A DNA stretch of 64,000 nt from CAYVWB01 sp964455395 (GCA_964455395.1 CAYVWB010000007.1:27996-91995); one strand, 5' to 3'; numbered from the stretch's first letter, positions 50,490-60,337 are shown. Program-made: numbers and translations. Notes: generated by a model from the sequence alone, not told the origin.

Positions 50490-51365
50490 TCAGCGCGGGG
50501 CTATCTCCCACAGATTGACGGTGACCTTGTAGCACGCTTCTCCCTCCGGCCGCACCTGGCTTGCAGGCACGCTGCGGGAGGCGTGTTTGCGGATGACGAG
50601 GCCGGCGTTCTGCGCCGCCACGCGGAATGTTCCGAAGACGTCGCGGCTGGGCTCCGCCAGCAGCATGCGGCCCTGCGGCGCCAGCACGCGCTTGATGAAG
50701 AGCGCCAGGGGCGCGGCGAAGCGACTTTCATACATGATGTCCCCGCCCAGGACGAGCTCGAACCGGCCTGCCGCGAAAGCGGGCCTGCGCCAGTCCATGA
50801 GGACGAAGTCCGGCGCGCATTCCCCCAACAGGGACGTATTGAGCGCGGCGATGCGCCGAGCGTGCCGCAAGGCCTCCAGTTCATAATCCACGCCCACCAC
50901 ACGGGCGCCATGCGCCGCCGCAGCCATGCCCACCAGGCCCAGGCCGCACCCCAGGTCCAGCGCGCGTTTGCCGCGAATGGCCTCGGCGTGGGCTGCGCAC
51001 CACTCCGCCAGCAGGATGGAGGACGGCCATATCTCCGTCCAATAGGGCAACCGCTCGTCGGCTTCGAAGCTGGCGGCCAAGCCGGGCCAGCAGCGGTCGT
51101 CATCGTCGTAGTCGTCGGGGACGGGTGGCGCCTCGGCGGACATGGCGTCCCACAAGGCGTCGAGATCCGCCTCGCGCTCCACGGTCCACTCCAGGCCGGC
51201 CAACGTCACCTGGAAGCGCTCGGGAGCGCTCGCGTCTTCAACGTCGTCCGTGCAATGGCCGCCGTTGTCCTGCGTCCCAAGTCGGGAGCGGGACTGGTCC
51301 AGATCCTCCGGCGTGGCGGAGTGGTTCGGAGCGGACTTGCGCGCGGTGTGACCGTACCGATGCAT
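50490..51365 (-). CDS. Class I SAM-dependent methyltransferase
   Basis: 291 residues. Motif I ALDLGCGLGLVGMAAAA with acidic loop VVGVDYE, motif II region DFVLMDWRRP and post-I ELVLGGDIMYESRF. It resembles the protein lysine methyltransferase (family 16, METTL) group by GLGLVG and DIMYE. The N-terminal 50 residues are low complexity and the true start may be internal. Substrate unknown, perhaps a protein or small molecule. Confidence 0.85.
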   Translation of the reverse strand: MHRYGHTARKSAPNHSATPEDLDQSRSRLGTQDNGGHCTDDVEDASAPERFQVTLAGLEWTVEREADLDALWDAMSAEAPPVPDDYDDDDRCWPGLAASFEADERLPYWTEIWPSSILLAEWCAAHAEAIRGKRALDLGCGLGLVGMAAAAHGARVVGVDYELEALRHARRIAALNTSLLGECAPDFVLMDWRRPAFAAGRFELVLGGDIMYESRFAAPLALFIKRVLAPQGRMLLAEPSRDVFGTFRVAAQNAGLVIRKHASRSVPASQVRPEGEACYKVTVNLWEIAPR

Positions 51366-51437
51366 GCCGCCCCCTTACCGCGACTGGCCGCGCGGGGCAA
51401 GGGGAGGACGGGCCCACCCATCCCGAATGGAGCCGCC

Positions 51438-52388
51438 TTACCGCACCACCAGCCGCATCTGGAAGGAGACGAGGTCGTAGACCAAGTGCCAGCTCAGGTG
51501 GCGGAAGAGCCTCCCGGAACCGTACACCGCGCCCCACTGGGTGCGGTCCAGGTCGAAGTGGGCTTCGATGGAGACGCCAGGGCCCACGCCCATCTCGGAA
51601 TCCCCCGGCGCCGGCCGGATGGTGGTGGGAAAGCTCAGCGGCCGGGTGACGCCGCGCAGCTGCAGTTTGCCGTGCCATTCGTAATTGGGCGAGCCGGGCG
51701 CGGCGCCGTCGGTCATCACGGCGGAGTCCAGCATGTATTCGGCTTTGGGAAAGAGCTGGGTGAAGAAGAAGTCGTCGGAAGCGAGGTGCGCGTGGAGGGT
51801 CTGGCGCAGGGCTTCGTCGCCGACGAGGTCCTTGTTCTCGATGGTGGACATGTCCACCTCGAAGCGACCGTCCATGGCGCCGTCCAGGATGTTGAGCCGG
51901 CCATGGACCACTTGCGCTGCGCCCACGTGGCGGCCGTTGGCGTTACGGCCGGTCCACTCCAGCATGCTCTCTTCGGGCTGCAGGGCGAAGACGCCGTCCG
52001 ACGGTTCGAAGACGCCTTCCTGCATGTCGGGTCGGTCGGCCCGGGTCCCTTCCAGGGGGAGGCCCGCATCGCGCCAGGCGTCCATGCCGCCGACGAGCAT
52101 GGCGACGTCCTGGTAGCCCATGCGCGTCAGCTTTTCCGCGGCCATGGGCGCGTCCAGAAGAGCTTCGCCGGCGCCGTAGACCAGCACGGGCGCGTCTTGT
52201 CGGGGCGCGACGGCGGCGATCTGTTCCGGAAAAGTGACCTCGTAGACGCAGGCGTTGACAGAGCCGGGAATGCGCCGCGCCTCGAACACTTCCCGGGGCA
52301 GCACGTGGATCAGAGTGAGAGCCCGCCCTTGCTGGCGGTGCTGGTCGAGCTCCTGCGCTGTCATCTTGGTGACGCCGGTGACGTCCAT
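51438..52388 (-). CDS. Fusion of degenerate rhodanese domain and YceI-like domain
   Basis: 316 residues from ATG 52388, with AGGAG upstream. Residues about 1-110 form a rhodanese fold (VTKMTAQELDQHRQQG, TLIHVLPREVFEARRIPGSV, MLVGGMDAWRDAGLPLEG), but the active-site loop reads LVYGAGEALLDA with Gly where the catalytic Cys belongs. Residues about 150-316 are a YceI-like lipocalin barrel (GRFEVDMSTIENKDLVGDE, KLQLRGVTRPLSFPTTIR). No signal peptide, although YceI proteins are usually periplasmic. Inactive rhodanese used as a binding module is likely. It follows PilZ by 56 bp. Confidence 0.85.
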   Translation of the reverse strand: MDVTGVTKMTAQELDQHRQQGRALTLIHVLPREVFEARRIPGSVNACVYEVTFPEQIAAVAPRQDAPVLVYGAGEALLDAPMAAEKLTRMGYQDVAMLVGGMDAWRDAGLPLEGTRADRPDMQEGVFEPSDGVFALQPEESMLEWTGRNANGRHVGAAQVVHGRLNILDGAMDGRFEVDMSTIENKDLVGDEALRQTLHAHLASDDFFFTQLFPKAEYMLDSAVMTDGAAPGSPNYEWHGKLQLRGVTRPLSFPTTIRPAPGDSEMGVGPGVSIEAHFDLDRTQWGAVYGSGRLFRHLSWHLVYDLVSFQMRLVVR

Positions 52389-52444
52389 GGCTTCTCCTGA
52401 TGGGATTGTGGGGTGCATTGGGGCGCAGCCGGCGAGCGCGAGGC

Positions 52445-52921
52445 TCACGGCATGAGGTAGAAGCCCAGGTCCGCGTCACGGCGGGGATTCTCGAACTCCC
52501 CGTGAATGCGCCGCCCCTCCACGCTGGTCACCTTCACGACGCGCTCCTTGACGGGCTGGGTTGCCGTGTCCAAGGTGAAGCGCACCCGGACCTTGTCGCC
52601 AGAGCGGACGCCGTGGCTGGCCACGGTGACGAAATTCATGCCGGAGAGGGAAAGGTCTTCCACCACCATGCTGTCCTTCTCTTCGGAGAGAGGATCCCAG
52701 TAGTCGCCGTCCAGCGCCACGGGCTTGCGATAATGGCGGCGCTGCTCCACCACGGCTTCGAACTGCTCCCCGCACTTGCAGGTGACGGTGAATTGCCGGC
52801 CGAGTTCGCGAATGTCCTCTGTATGGACTGTTTTTTCGAAATAGCACTTGTTGCAGCTGATGGCGATCAGTCCGTCCTCATTGACATAGAATTTGCGTAC
52901 TTCCAGATCGTCTTTCGCCAT
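52445..52921 (-). CDS. PilZ-domain protein with N-terminal Cys motif
   Basis: 158 residues. Residues 1-65 have CNKC and, 25 residues on, CKCG, a possible small zinc ribbon. The PilZ domain follows with RRHYRK (RxxxR) and the D/NxSxxG motif DLSLSGM, which bind cyclic di-GMP. So it may be a c-di-GMP receptor. It sits 69 bp after the ABC-F gene. Confidence 0.85.
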   Translation of the reverse strand: MAKDDLEVRKFYVNEDGLIAISCNKCYFEKTVHTEDIRELGRQFTVTCKCGEQFEAVVEQRRHYRKPVALDGDYWDPLSEEKDSMVVEDLSLSGMNFVTVASHGVRSGDKVRVRFTLDTATQPVKERVVKVTSVEGRRIHGEFENPRRDADLGFYLMP

Positions 52922-52990
52922 GGCGTCCAGGCCTCCTTCGCTCCATCATACCGCAACGCGTTCACGAGGTGAAGACGGCTGCTGCGAATT

Positions 52991-55042
52991 TCACGAAGAC
53001 TCTCCCTCATACTGCGCTTCAAGCGCCTGGAGCTCTTTTTCGGCGTGCTCCATGGCGGTGAAGAGAGCCTCGCTGCGTTCCTTGGCCCGGGTGTATTCTG
53101 CCAGCAGCGGTCCACTGCGCGCCTGGTCCGAGAAGATGGCGGGGTCGGCCAGGGCTTGTTCGGCTTCGCCCATGGCGGTGAGCACGCGCTCCAGCTCCTG
53201 CTCCATCTTGGCGTAGGCGTCACGCTTGGGTTTCAGACGCTTGGCCAACTCCTTGCGACGCGCGGCTTCCTCGCGTTTGCGGACCTTGGCTTCCTCGCGG
53301 GTTTCCGGCTTCAGGCGCAAGGGGGCGGCTTCTTCCTTCGGGCGGGATTTCCCGGAGGGCGCGGCGCAAGCCCGGGGCATGGCCTCGGTGGGCTCTTGTG
53401 GAGATGAATCCAGCTCGTGCGCCATGGCTTTGGCGGCTTCGCGGCGGGCCGCCTCATAGGCGGCGAAGCCGTCATCGTAGACCACAAGGCCGGGCCGCCC
53501 CGGTTCGATGGCCCATATCTGGCCGGGTACGCGGCTCAGGAGCCATCTGTCGTGCGCCACCAGCAAGATGGTCCCGTCGAACTGCTCCAGCGCCTGACTC
53601 AAGGCCTCGCGGCTTTCGATGTCCAGGTGGTTGGTCGGTTCGTCCAGAATGAGGAAGTTGACCCGCGCCAGGAAGAGGCTCGCCAACACCAGGCGATTCT
53701 TCTCCCCCCCGGAGAGGGAGCCTACCTCGCGGTCGTGGTACTGCTGCCCCAGCAGGAAGAGGCCCAGCACGCTCATGAGCTCCTCTTCGGTGGTGCGGGG
53801 ATCGGCGAGGCGGCGGATTTCCGCGATGACGGTGCGGCCCGGATCGAGTTTCTCGTGCTGATGCTGGCTGAAGTAACCCAGGCGCGTCTTGGAGCCCAGC
53901 TCGATGACGCCTTTCGTGGGCGCGAGGTCCCCGGCGATGCATTTGAGCAAGGTGGACTTGCCCGAGCCGTTGACGCCGCCAATGGCCACACGCATCCCTT
54001 TGTAGAGCACGAAATCCACGTCCGTCCACACCGGGGGTTTGCCTGGATAGGCCATGGCCAGGTCCATGGCGTGACACACCACGCGATCCGCCGGCGGAGC
54101 CTCGGGCCAACGGAAATTCAGGGTCTTGCGCTTGGCCTCGGGGCGCTTGCCCTCCAGCTCCTTCTCCAGCCGCTCCACCTGCTTCTGCCGGCTGCCGGCT
54201 TGCCGCGCCTTGGTGGCCTTGGCTTTGAACCGCTCCACGAACTTCATCTTGCGTTCGATCTCTTCGGAGAGCTTCTTGGCCTCGCGGGCGCGCTGGGCTT
54301 CCACCTCCTCCAGCCACGCTTCGAAGTCGGAGAAGACGCCCGGCCGCACCAGAGGCCTGGAGCCTCCCAGAAAGAGCACGTGGGTGCCGATATTGTCCAG
54401 AAAGACGCGGTCGTGCGCCACGAAGATGAGCACGCCCTCGTACTCCTTCAGAAACTGCTCCAGCCACTCCACGGCTTCCAGATCCAAATGGTTGGTGGGC
54501 TCGTCCAGGATAAGGAGATCTGCGCCGGCGGTGAGCACCCGCGCCAGCTTGGCGCGTTCCCGCCAGCCGCCGGAGAAATCCTGCAAGGGACGCTCGTGGA
54601 CGGCCGTGTCGAACCCCAAACCGGAGAGCACGGCGTGGGCGCGGTGTTCGGGATGATACCCGTAGCGGGCCTCCATCTCCGCCTGGGTGGCCGCCAAGCG
54701 CGCGCAGGCGGCTTCGTCGCCGCGTTCGTGGGCGGCTTCCCACTCCTCCCAGAACTCGCTCCAGGAGGGCAACACCTCCATGACGAACTCCACCAGAGGT
54801 TTGCGCAGGGTCTCGGCGTCCAATTCCTGCGCCACGTACCCCACCCGGGCGCCCTTGGGCAGAATGACACGGCCCGAATCCGGCTGGGTGACGCCGGCGA
54901 TCATGCGCAGCAGGGTGGACTTGCCTGCGCCGTTGGGACCCGCCACAGCCAGGCGCGAGCCGTCCGCCACCTCCAGGGAGAAGTCGCGGAAGAGGTCGCG
55001 GCCGCCGTACGCCTTGCAGAGATTGTCGATGATGATGCTCAT
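52991..55042 (-). CDS. ABC-F family ATPase (Uup/EttA-like)
   Basis: 683 residues from ATG 55042, the usual ABC-F start (MSIIIDNLCKAYGGRDLF). Two ABC domains: Walker A AGPNGAGKSTLLRM, signature DFSGGWRERAKLARVL, Walker B LLILDEPTNHLDL; second Walker A GGVNGSGKSTLLKC, signature LSGGEKNRLVLA and FLILDEPTNHLDI. A linker of about 80 residues between them and a Lys/Glu-rich C-terminal coiled coil (from ~570) suggest Uup or YheS subtype. Acts on ribosomes, with no membrane domain. Confidence 0.93.
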   Translation of the reverse strand: MSIIIDNLCKAYGGRDLFRDFSLEVADGSRLAVAGPNGAGKSTLLRMIAGVTQPDSGRVILPKGARVGYVAQELDAETLRKPLVEFVMEVLPSWSEFWEEWEAAHERGDEAACARLAATQAEMEARYGYHPEHRAHAVLSGLGFDTAVHERPLQDFSGGWRERAKLARVLTAGADLLILDEPTNHLDLEAVEWLEQFLKEYEGVLIFVAHDRVFLDNIGTHVLFLGGSRPLVRPGVFSDFEAWLEEVEAQRAREAKKLSEEIERKMKFVERFKAKATKARQAGSRQKQVERLEKELEGKRPEAKRKTLNFRWPEAPPADRVVCHAMDLAMAYPGKPPVWTDVDFVLYKGMRVAIGGVNGSGKSTLLKCIAGDLAPTKGVIELGSKTRLGYFSQHQHEKLDPGRTVIAEIRRLADPRTTEEELMSVLGLFLLGQQYHDREVGSLSGGEKNRLVLASLFLARVNFLILDEPTNHLDIESREALSQALEQFDGTILLVAHDRWLLSRVPGQIWAIEPGRPGLVVYDDGFAAYEAARREAAKAMAHELDSSPQEPTEAMPRACAAPSGKSRPKEEAAPLRLKPETREEAKVRKREEAARRKELAKRLKPKRDAYAKMEQELERVLTAMGEAEQALADPAIFSDQARSGPLLAEYTRAKERSEALFTAMEHAEKELQALEAQYEGESS

Positions 55043-55459
55043 GGGGAAAGGAAGGCGTGGACCGGACGCGGCGTCGACCGTGTCATCAGGAGACACCGCC
55101 GCCGCCGCACGGTCGCGTTGAAGAGAAGCTCCCTGGGGAGCCGGTTCGAGGACACGGTTCGAGGACGCGCTTCGAGCCGCCCGTCACGACGCTCGCCGAC
55201 GCCGCCTGCCGCGCCGATCATGCAAGTCATGCCTATCATGCAGGCCGCGCCGCTTCAGTGGGGCGGCCTCCGCCATGACGATTGCAAAGGACGCCGCCAT
55301 GCGCCGAGGGGCCCGGTTTCTGCGCGAACCATGCGCGCCCTGCCCCAGCGTGCTCGGGGCGTTCAGCGCATTCGGGCCGGCCAACCTGTTCGGGGCGGTC
55401 GGGGTCCCACGGGCAGTCGCGGCGTTGGTCCGCAGCTGTCGGCGGAGTCGCTTCGGCGG
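55043..55459. other. Gene-free interval
   Basis: About 415 bp between the ABC-F start and the leuB stop. I see no supportable gene. A short repeated TCATGC motif (near 55218-55243) is the only structure I notice. Confidence 0.4.
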
Positions 55460-56533
55460 CTACAACCGCTCGACGACGAGGTCGCCCATGGCGGCGCAGC
55501 CCACCAGCGTGGCGCCCTCCTGCATGATGTCGCCGGTGCGGTAGCCGTCCTGCAGCGTCTTCTGCACTGCGTTTTCGATGGCTTCGGCTTCCGCTGTCAA
55601 GTCCACGGCGTGACGCAGCAGCATGGCCACGGAGAGGATGGTGGCCAAGGGGTTGGCTTTGTCCTGGCCGGCGATGTCCGGCGCGGAGCCGTGGATAGGC
55701 TCGAAAAGGCCGGGGCCGTCCGCGCCGAGGGAGGCGGAGGGCAGCATGCCCAGGGACCCCGTGATGGCTGCGGCTTCGTCCGAGAGGATATCCCCGAAGA
55801 GGTTGCCGGTGACGATGACATCGAACTGGGAGGGGTCGCGCACGAGCTGCATGGCGGCGTTGTCCACGTACATGTGGTCCAGCTCGATCTCCGGGTAGAG
55901 CTTGGCCGTCTCGGTGACCACTTCGCGCCATAGCTGGGAGACTTCCAGGACGTTGGCTTTGTCCACGCTGGTGACGCGCTTGCCCCGCTTCATGGCGGCG
56001 GCGAAGGCCACTTTGGCGATGCGGCGGATTTCAGACTCCCGGTATTCCATGGTGTTGAACCCGCGGCGTTCGCCATTCTCGGCGACGACGCCTTTGGGTT
56101 CGCCGAAGTAGATGCCGCTGGTGAGCTCCCGGATGACGAGCACGTCCAGCCCTTTGGCGGTGATGTCCGGCCGGAGGAAGGACGCCGCGGCGAGTTCCGG
56201 AAAGAGTGTGGCCGGCCGCAGGTTCGCGAAAAGATCCAGTTCTTTGCGGATGCCGAGGAGGCCACGCTCCGGGCGGATGGCCTTGTCCAGTTCGTCCCAC
56301 TGTGGTCCGCCCACGGCGCCCAGCAGCACGGCGTGGGATTCGTTGGCGGCTTTGATGGTGTCGTCCGGCAGGGGGCCGCCGGTGGCGTCGATGGCGGCGC
56401 CGCCCAGCAGGGCTTCCGTGTAGTCGACCTGGTGGCCGAAGGCGGCGGCGGTCTTGTCCAGAACTTTGATGGCCTGCGAGACGATCTCCGGACCGATGCC
56501 GTCGCCGGGAATGACGCACAGTGCGATGCGCAT
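55460..56533 (-). CDS. leuB: 3-isopropylmalate dehydrogenase
   Basis: 357 residues from ATG 56533 with AAGGAG upstream. LeuB signatures: IALCVIPGDGIGPEIVSQAI, LLGAVGGPQWDELDKAIRPE, RELTSGIYFGEPKG, KANVLEVSQLWREVV, the metal-binding NLFGDILSDEAAAI and HGSAPDIAGQDKANPLATI. Third enzyme step of leucine synthesis. Gene order on the transcript is leuA-leuC-leuD-leuB; leuB starts 183 bp after leuD. Confidence 0.97.
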   Translation of the reverse strand: MRIALCVIPGDGIGPEIVSQAIKVLDKTAAAFGHQVDYTEALLGGAAIDATGGPLPDDTIKAANESHAVLLGAVGGPQWDELDKAIRPERGLLGIRKELDLFANLRPATLFPELAAASFLRPDITAKGLDVLVIRELTSGIYFGEPKGVVAENGERRGFNTMEYRESEIRRIAKVAFAAAMKRGKRVTSVDKANVLEVSQLWREVVTETAKLYPEIELDHMYVDNAAMQLVRDPSQFDVIVTGNLFGDILSDEAAAITGSLGMLPSASLGADGPGLFEPIHGSAPDIAGQDKANPLATILSVAMLLRHAVDLTAEAEAIENAVQKTLQDGYRTGDIMQEGATLVGCAAMGDLVVERL

Positions 56534-56716
56534 GGGGACTCCTTGTCTTGGCGGCGCGGATGCGCGTGCATGGCGCCGGGGGGGGTTGTCGAACAGGTTG
56601 ACGAGGGACCGCGTCTCGTTGGGGGTCAACCATCCGTGTCTTCAGGGTGCGCTTGGCGCCCGCCGGGCGGCTAGCTTTGCGGAGTGCGCGCCCGGCGGCT
56701 GGCATGGCGTGCGGCG

Positions 56717-57211
56717 TTATGCGTGTTCGAGCCGTTCGCGGACGTAGCCCACGAGACCGCCCTTGTCGAGAATCTCCTGCATGAAGGCGGGCACGGGGCG
56801 GAATTCGATGGCCTGGCCCTTGGTGACGTTGGTGATGGTCCCGTCCTCGGGATCGATCTCCAGCATGTCGCCGTCGTCGATGTGGTCGGCTGCGTCGCCC
56901 ACTTCCAGCAGCATGAGGCCCATGTTGAAGCCGTTGCGGTAGAAGATGCGCGCGAAGCTCTTGGCGACGACGACTTTCACTCCGGCGCCGAGAATGGCCA
57001 GGGGCGCGTGCTCCCGCGAGGAGCCGCAGCCGAAGTTCTCGCCGGCGACGATGATGTCGCCTTCGGCCACGCGGTTCACCCATTCGGGATCCATGCCGGC
57101 CATGCAGTGCTTGCCCAGCTCGAAGGGATCGGCCGTGACGAGGTAGGTGGCCGGGATGATGGCGTCCGTATCGATGTGGTCGCCCACGGTGTGGGCTTTG
57201 CCTTTGAACAT
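56717..57211 (-). CDS. leuD: 3-isopropylmalate dehydratase small subunit
   Basis: 164 residues from ATG 57211 with AAGGAG upstream. LeuD signatures: KAHTVGDHIDTDAIIPATYL, AGENFGCGSSREHAPLAI with the catalytic Ser, and VVAKSFARIFYRNGFNMG. It completes the isomerase active site with LeuC. It starts 168 bp after leuC, within the same operon. The short (about 165 aa) archaeal-like form. Confidence 0.96.
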   Translation of the reverse strand: MFKGKAHTVGDHIDTDAIIPATYLVTADPFELGKHCMAGMDPEWVNRVAEGDIIVAGENFGCGSSREHAPLAILGAGVKVVVAKSFARIFYRNGFNMGLMLLEVGDAADHIDDGDMLEIDPEDGTITNVTKGQAIEFRPVPAFMQEILDKGGLVGYVRERLEHA

Positions 57212-57379
57212 GGAGTGCTCCTTTGCTCTAGAGGGAAGCGCGTCGATGAATCGCACGCCCCTGTTGCGCCGGCTGGCGGCGGCCTTGCTGTCGCGCGCTG
57301 TTCCGGGAACGCGTCGCACACGTGGGGGAACACGCCGCAGCGTGGCTCCCCCTTGCACGAATCGTCGCCGCCAGCATCC

Positions 57380-58639
57380 TTACACCTTGGCCGGGTGGAT
57401 GAGTTCGCCGGCGATGGCGGCGGCGGCGGCCACGGCGGGGCTGGCCAGCACCACTTCGCTTTCCAGATGGCCCATGCGGCCCTTGAAGTTGCGGTTGGTG
57501 GTGGCCACGGCGCGTTCGCCGGAAGCGAGGATGCCCATATGGCCGCCCAGGCACGGCCCGCAGGTAGGCGGACCCACGATGCAGCCGGCTTCCATGAAGG
57601 TGGTCATCAAGCCTTCGTCCATGGCTTGCTTCCAGATGGCCGGGGTGGCCGGCAGGATGATGGTCCGGGTGGATTTGGCGGCTTTGCGGCCCTGGAGCAC
57701 GGCGGCGGCTTCACGCAGGTCCTCGATACGGCCGTTGGTGCAGGACCCGATGACGACTTGGTCCACACGCAAGGGGCCGGCTTCGTCCACGGACGTCACG
57801 TTGTCCGGCAGATGCGGCAGGGCCACTTGGGGGGCCATCCCCGTGACGTCGAAAGCGAGCTCGCGTTCGTACGTCGCCCCGGCGTCCGCGCTGATGGGTT
57901 CGCTGTGAGCGCGGCCGTGCTCCTGGCAGTAGGCCACGGTCTTCTCGTCCGCTGCAAAGAGACCGGCCTTGCCGCCGGCTTCGATGGCCATGTTCGCCAT
58001 GGTCATGCGGCCTTCCACGGAGAGCCCTTCGATGACGGGACCATCGAATTCCAGCGCGCGGTACCGTGCGCCGGCCACGCCGATCTGTCCGATGAGGTGG
58101 AGGATGAGGTCCTTGGCGGAGAGCCAGCGGTCCATCGTCCCGGTGTAGGTGACGCGGATGGCCGGCGGGACCTTGAACCACGTCTCCCCCAGAACCATGG
58201 CGGCGGCGATGTCCGTGGAGCCCATGCCCGTGGCGAAGGCGCCCAACGCGCCGTAGGTGCAGGTATGACTGTCCGCGCCGATGACCACGTCCCCGGGGCC
58301 CACCAAGCCGAGCTCCGGCAACAGCGCGTGCTCCACGCCGCAGTCCCCGCCTTCGTAATAGTGGACGACGCCCATTTCCTTGGCGAACTCCCGCACCAGG
58401 CGCACCTGCTCTGCCGAGGCGATGTCCCTGTTGGGGGTGAAGTGGTCCATGACGAGGGCGACCTTGGCCGGGTCGAAGACCTTGTCGGCGCCCATGGCCT
58501 TGAAGCTCTTCACGGCCAGGGGCGCGGTGATGTCGTTGGCGAGCACGAGGTCCACCCGACACTGGGCGATGGCGCCCACTTCCACCTCGCCGCCCACGCA
58601 ATGCATGGCGAGGAGTTTTTCGGTCAACGTACGGGGCAT
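57380..58639 (-). CDS. leuC: 3-isopropylmalate dehydratase large subunit
   Basis: 419 residues, the short (HACN-like) type. [4Fe-4S] ligands in IGSCTNGRIEDL, GPPTCGPCLGGHMG and the early GADSHTCTYGALGAF. It isomerises 2- to 3-isopropylmalate with LeuD. GGAGAGAAGG lies close upstream. The start overlaps the leuA stop by 16 nt, so translation is coupled. Confidence 0.97.
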   Translation of the reverse strand: MPRTLTEKLLAMHCVGGEVEVGAIAQCRVDLVLANDITAPLAVKSFKAMGADKVFDPAKVALVMDHFTPNRDIASAEQVRLVREFAKEMGVVHYYEGGDCGVEHALLPELGLVGPGDVVIGADSHTCTYGALGAFATGMGSTDIAAAMVLGETWFKVPPAIRVTYTGTMDRWLSAKDLILHLIGQIGVAGARYRALEFDGPVIEGLSVEGRMTMANMAIEAGGKAGLFAADEKTVAYCQEHGRAHSEPISADAGATYERELAFDVTGMAPQVALPHLPDNVTSVDEAGPLRVDQVVIGSCTNGRIEDLREAAAVLQGRKAAKSTRTIILPATPAIWKQAMDEGLMTTFMEAGCIVGPPTCGPCLGGHMGILASGERAVATTNRNFKGRMGHLESEVVLASPAVAAAAAIAGELIHPAKV

Positions 58640-60153
58640 TCCTTCTCTCCTTCCTTCTTGGCCAGGCGGTTCATGGCGTTGAGGTACGCCTTGACCGTGG
58701 CCACGATGATGTCGGGGTCCGAGCCGCGGCCCACGGCGTTGCAGCCGTGTTCGCGGATGCGCACGGTCACTTCGCCTTGAGCGTCGGTCCCCCCGGTGAT
58801 GGCGTTGACGGTATAGCTGAGCAGCTCCGGCTGCCTGCCAGCCACGTGATTGATGGCGTTGAATGCAGCGTCCACCGGGCCCACCCCGAAAGCGGCTTCG
58901 CGGCGTTCGTCGCCATCCACGTTCATGACCACCGCCGCCGAAGGCGGAATGGTTCCGGCGAGCACGGAGAGGTTCGTCAGCTCGTATTTGTCCGGGATGC
59001 GGTAGACGTGCTCCAGCACCACGGCTTCGATGTCTTCGTCGTAGATGCGTTCCTTCTTGTCCGCCAAGGACTTCACGGCTTGGAAAACCGTGGTCATGGC
59101 GCTGTCATCCAGCGCGAACCCCAACTCCTCCAGCTTGTTCTTCATGGCGTGACGACCGGAGTGCTTGCCCAGCACCAGTTCGGTTTTCTCGCGACCCACG
59201 GACTGCGGCGTCATGATCTCGTACGTCCGGCGGTCCTTGAGCATGCCGTGCTGATGGATGCCGGATTCGTGGGCGAAGGCGTTGGCCCCGACGATGGCCT
59301 TGTACGGCGGGATGGCTTGCCCGATAATCAACGAAAGCAGCCGACAGGAGGGAAAGAGCTGCTCCGACTTCACGTTGGTCGAGAGCTTGAAATAGGGCTC
59401 GCGGGTCTGCAGCGCCATCACCACTTCCTCGATGGCGGCGTTGCCTGCTCGCTCCCCGATGCCGGAGAGGGTCCCTTCCACCTGGCGCGCGCCGGCAGCC
59501 ACGGCGGCCAGGCTGTTGGCCACGGCCAGACCCAGGTCGTTATGGCAATGCACGCTGAAAACGGCCTTTTCCGCGTTGGGCACGGTTCGAATCAGGAAGC
59601 GGATCAAGTCGGCGTATTCCTCGGGCACGGCGTAGCCCACCGTATCCGGGATGTTGATGGTGGAAGCGCCGGCCGCGATGGCGGCCTCCACGGCCTTGGC
59701 CAGGAAGTCGCGCTCGCTGCGGGAGGCGTCCTCGGCCGAGAATTCCACGTTCGCCGTATAGCCGCGCGCGTGCGTCACCGCCGTGGTTATCATCTCGAGC
59801 ACCTGCTCGGGCGTTTTGCCCAGCTTGTGCTCCATGTGTAACGGCGATGTGGCGAGGAAGGTATGGATGCGCGGCTGGGCGGCGTCCTTGATGGCGTCCC
59901 ACGCGCGGTCGATGTCCGCCGGGGTGGCGCGGCACAGCCCGGCCACCTGGCACTGCACGCTGCGAGCGATGGCCTGCACGGCCTCGAAATCACCCTGACT
60001 GGCGGCGGGAAAACCCGCTTCGATGATATCCACGCCGAGGTGCTCCAACTGCTTGGCCAGACGGAGCTTTTCCTGAAGGTTCATGGTGGCGCCCGGGGAC
60101 TGCTCCCCGTCACGCAAGGTGGTGTCGAAAATCAAGACGCGTTCGTTCGCCAT
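58624..60153 (-). CDS. leuA: 2-isopropylmalate synthase
   Basis: 509 residues with GGGAGGA upstream of ATG 60153. LeuA signatures: RVLIFDTTLRDGEQSPGATM, the catalytic barrel EAGFPAASQGDFEAV, SVHCHNDLGLAVANSLAAV, GERAGNAAIEEVVMAL and AHESGIHQHGMLKDRRTYEI, with a C-terminal LeuA regulatory domain for leucine feedback (VMNVDGDERREAAFGVGPVD). First committed step of leucine synthesis. A promoter and a leucine-rich leader ORF lie upstream. Confidence 0.97.
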   Translation of the reverse strand: MANERVLIFDTTLRDGEQSPGATMNLQEKLRLAKQLEHLGVDIIEAGFPAASQGDFEAVQAIARSVQCQVAGLCRATPADIDRAWDAIKDAAQPRIHTFLATSPLHMEHKLGKTPEQVLEMITTAVTHARGYTANVEFSAEDASRSERDFLAKAVEAAIAAGASTINIPDTVGYAVPEEYADLIRFLIRTVPNAEKAVFSVHCHNDLGLAVANSLAAVAAGARQVEGTLSGIGERAGNAAIEEVVMALQTREPYFKLSTNVKSEQLFPSCRLLSLIIGQAIPPYKAIVGANAFAHESGIHQHGMLKDRRTYEIMTPQSVGREKTELVLGKHSGRHAMKNKLEELGFALDDSAMTTVFQAVKSLADKKERIYDEDIEAVVLEHVYRIPDKYELTNLSVLAGTIPPSAAVVMNVDGDERREAAFGVGPVDAAFNAINHVAGRQPELLSYTVNAITGGTDAQGEVTVRIREHGCNAVGRGSDPDIIVATVKAYLNAMNRLAKKEGEKECPVR

Positions 60154-60337
60154 GGCGTCCTCCCATATGGCTGAATGGCGACAAAGTCACGGTAAGCGCC
60201 CTTCCGGGGCCTCGGGGTGCGCGTGGGGAATGCTGGCGCGGCTCCGAAGGACGCGGACGGCTGCCGTGTGCTGCAGGGACGATGGGGCGAAGGCCGCCCG
60301 AAAGATGGGGAAGAGGAGGTGTGGGGACGTGACGAGG

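Noticed and set aside
53417..55933. Plus-strand open frame (838 codons) opposite the ABC-F and leuB genes
   Set aside because: Antisense to well-supported genes, with a low-complexity translation. It also runs through the gene-free gap, so it is only the absence of stops.
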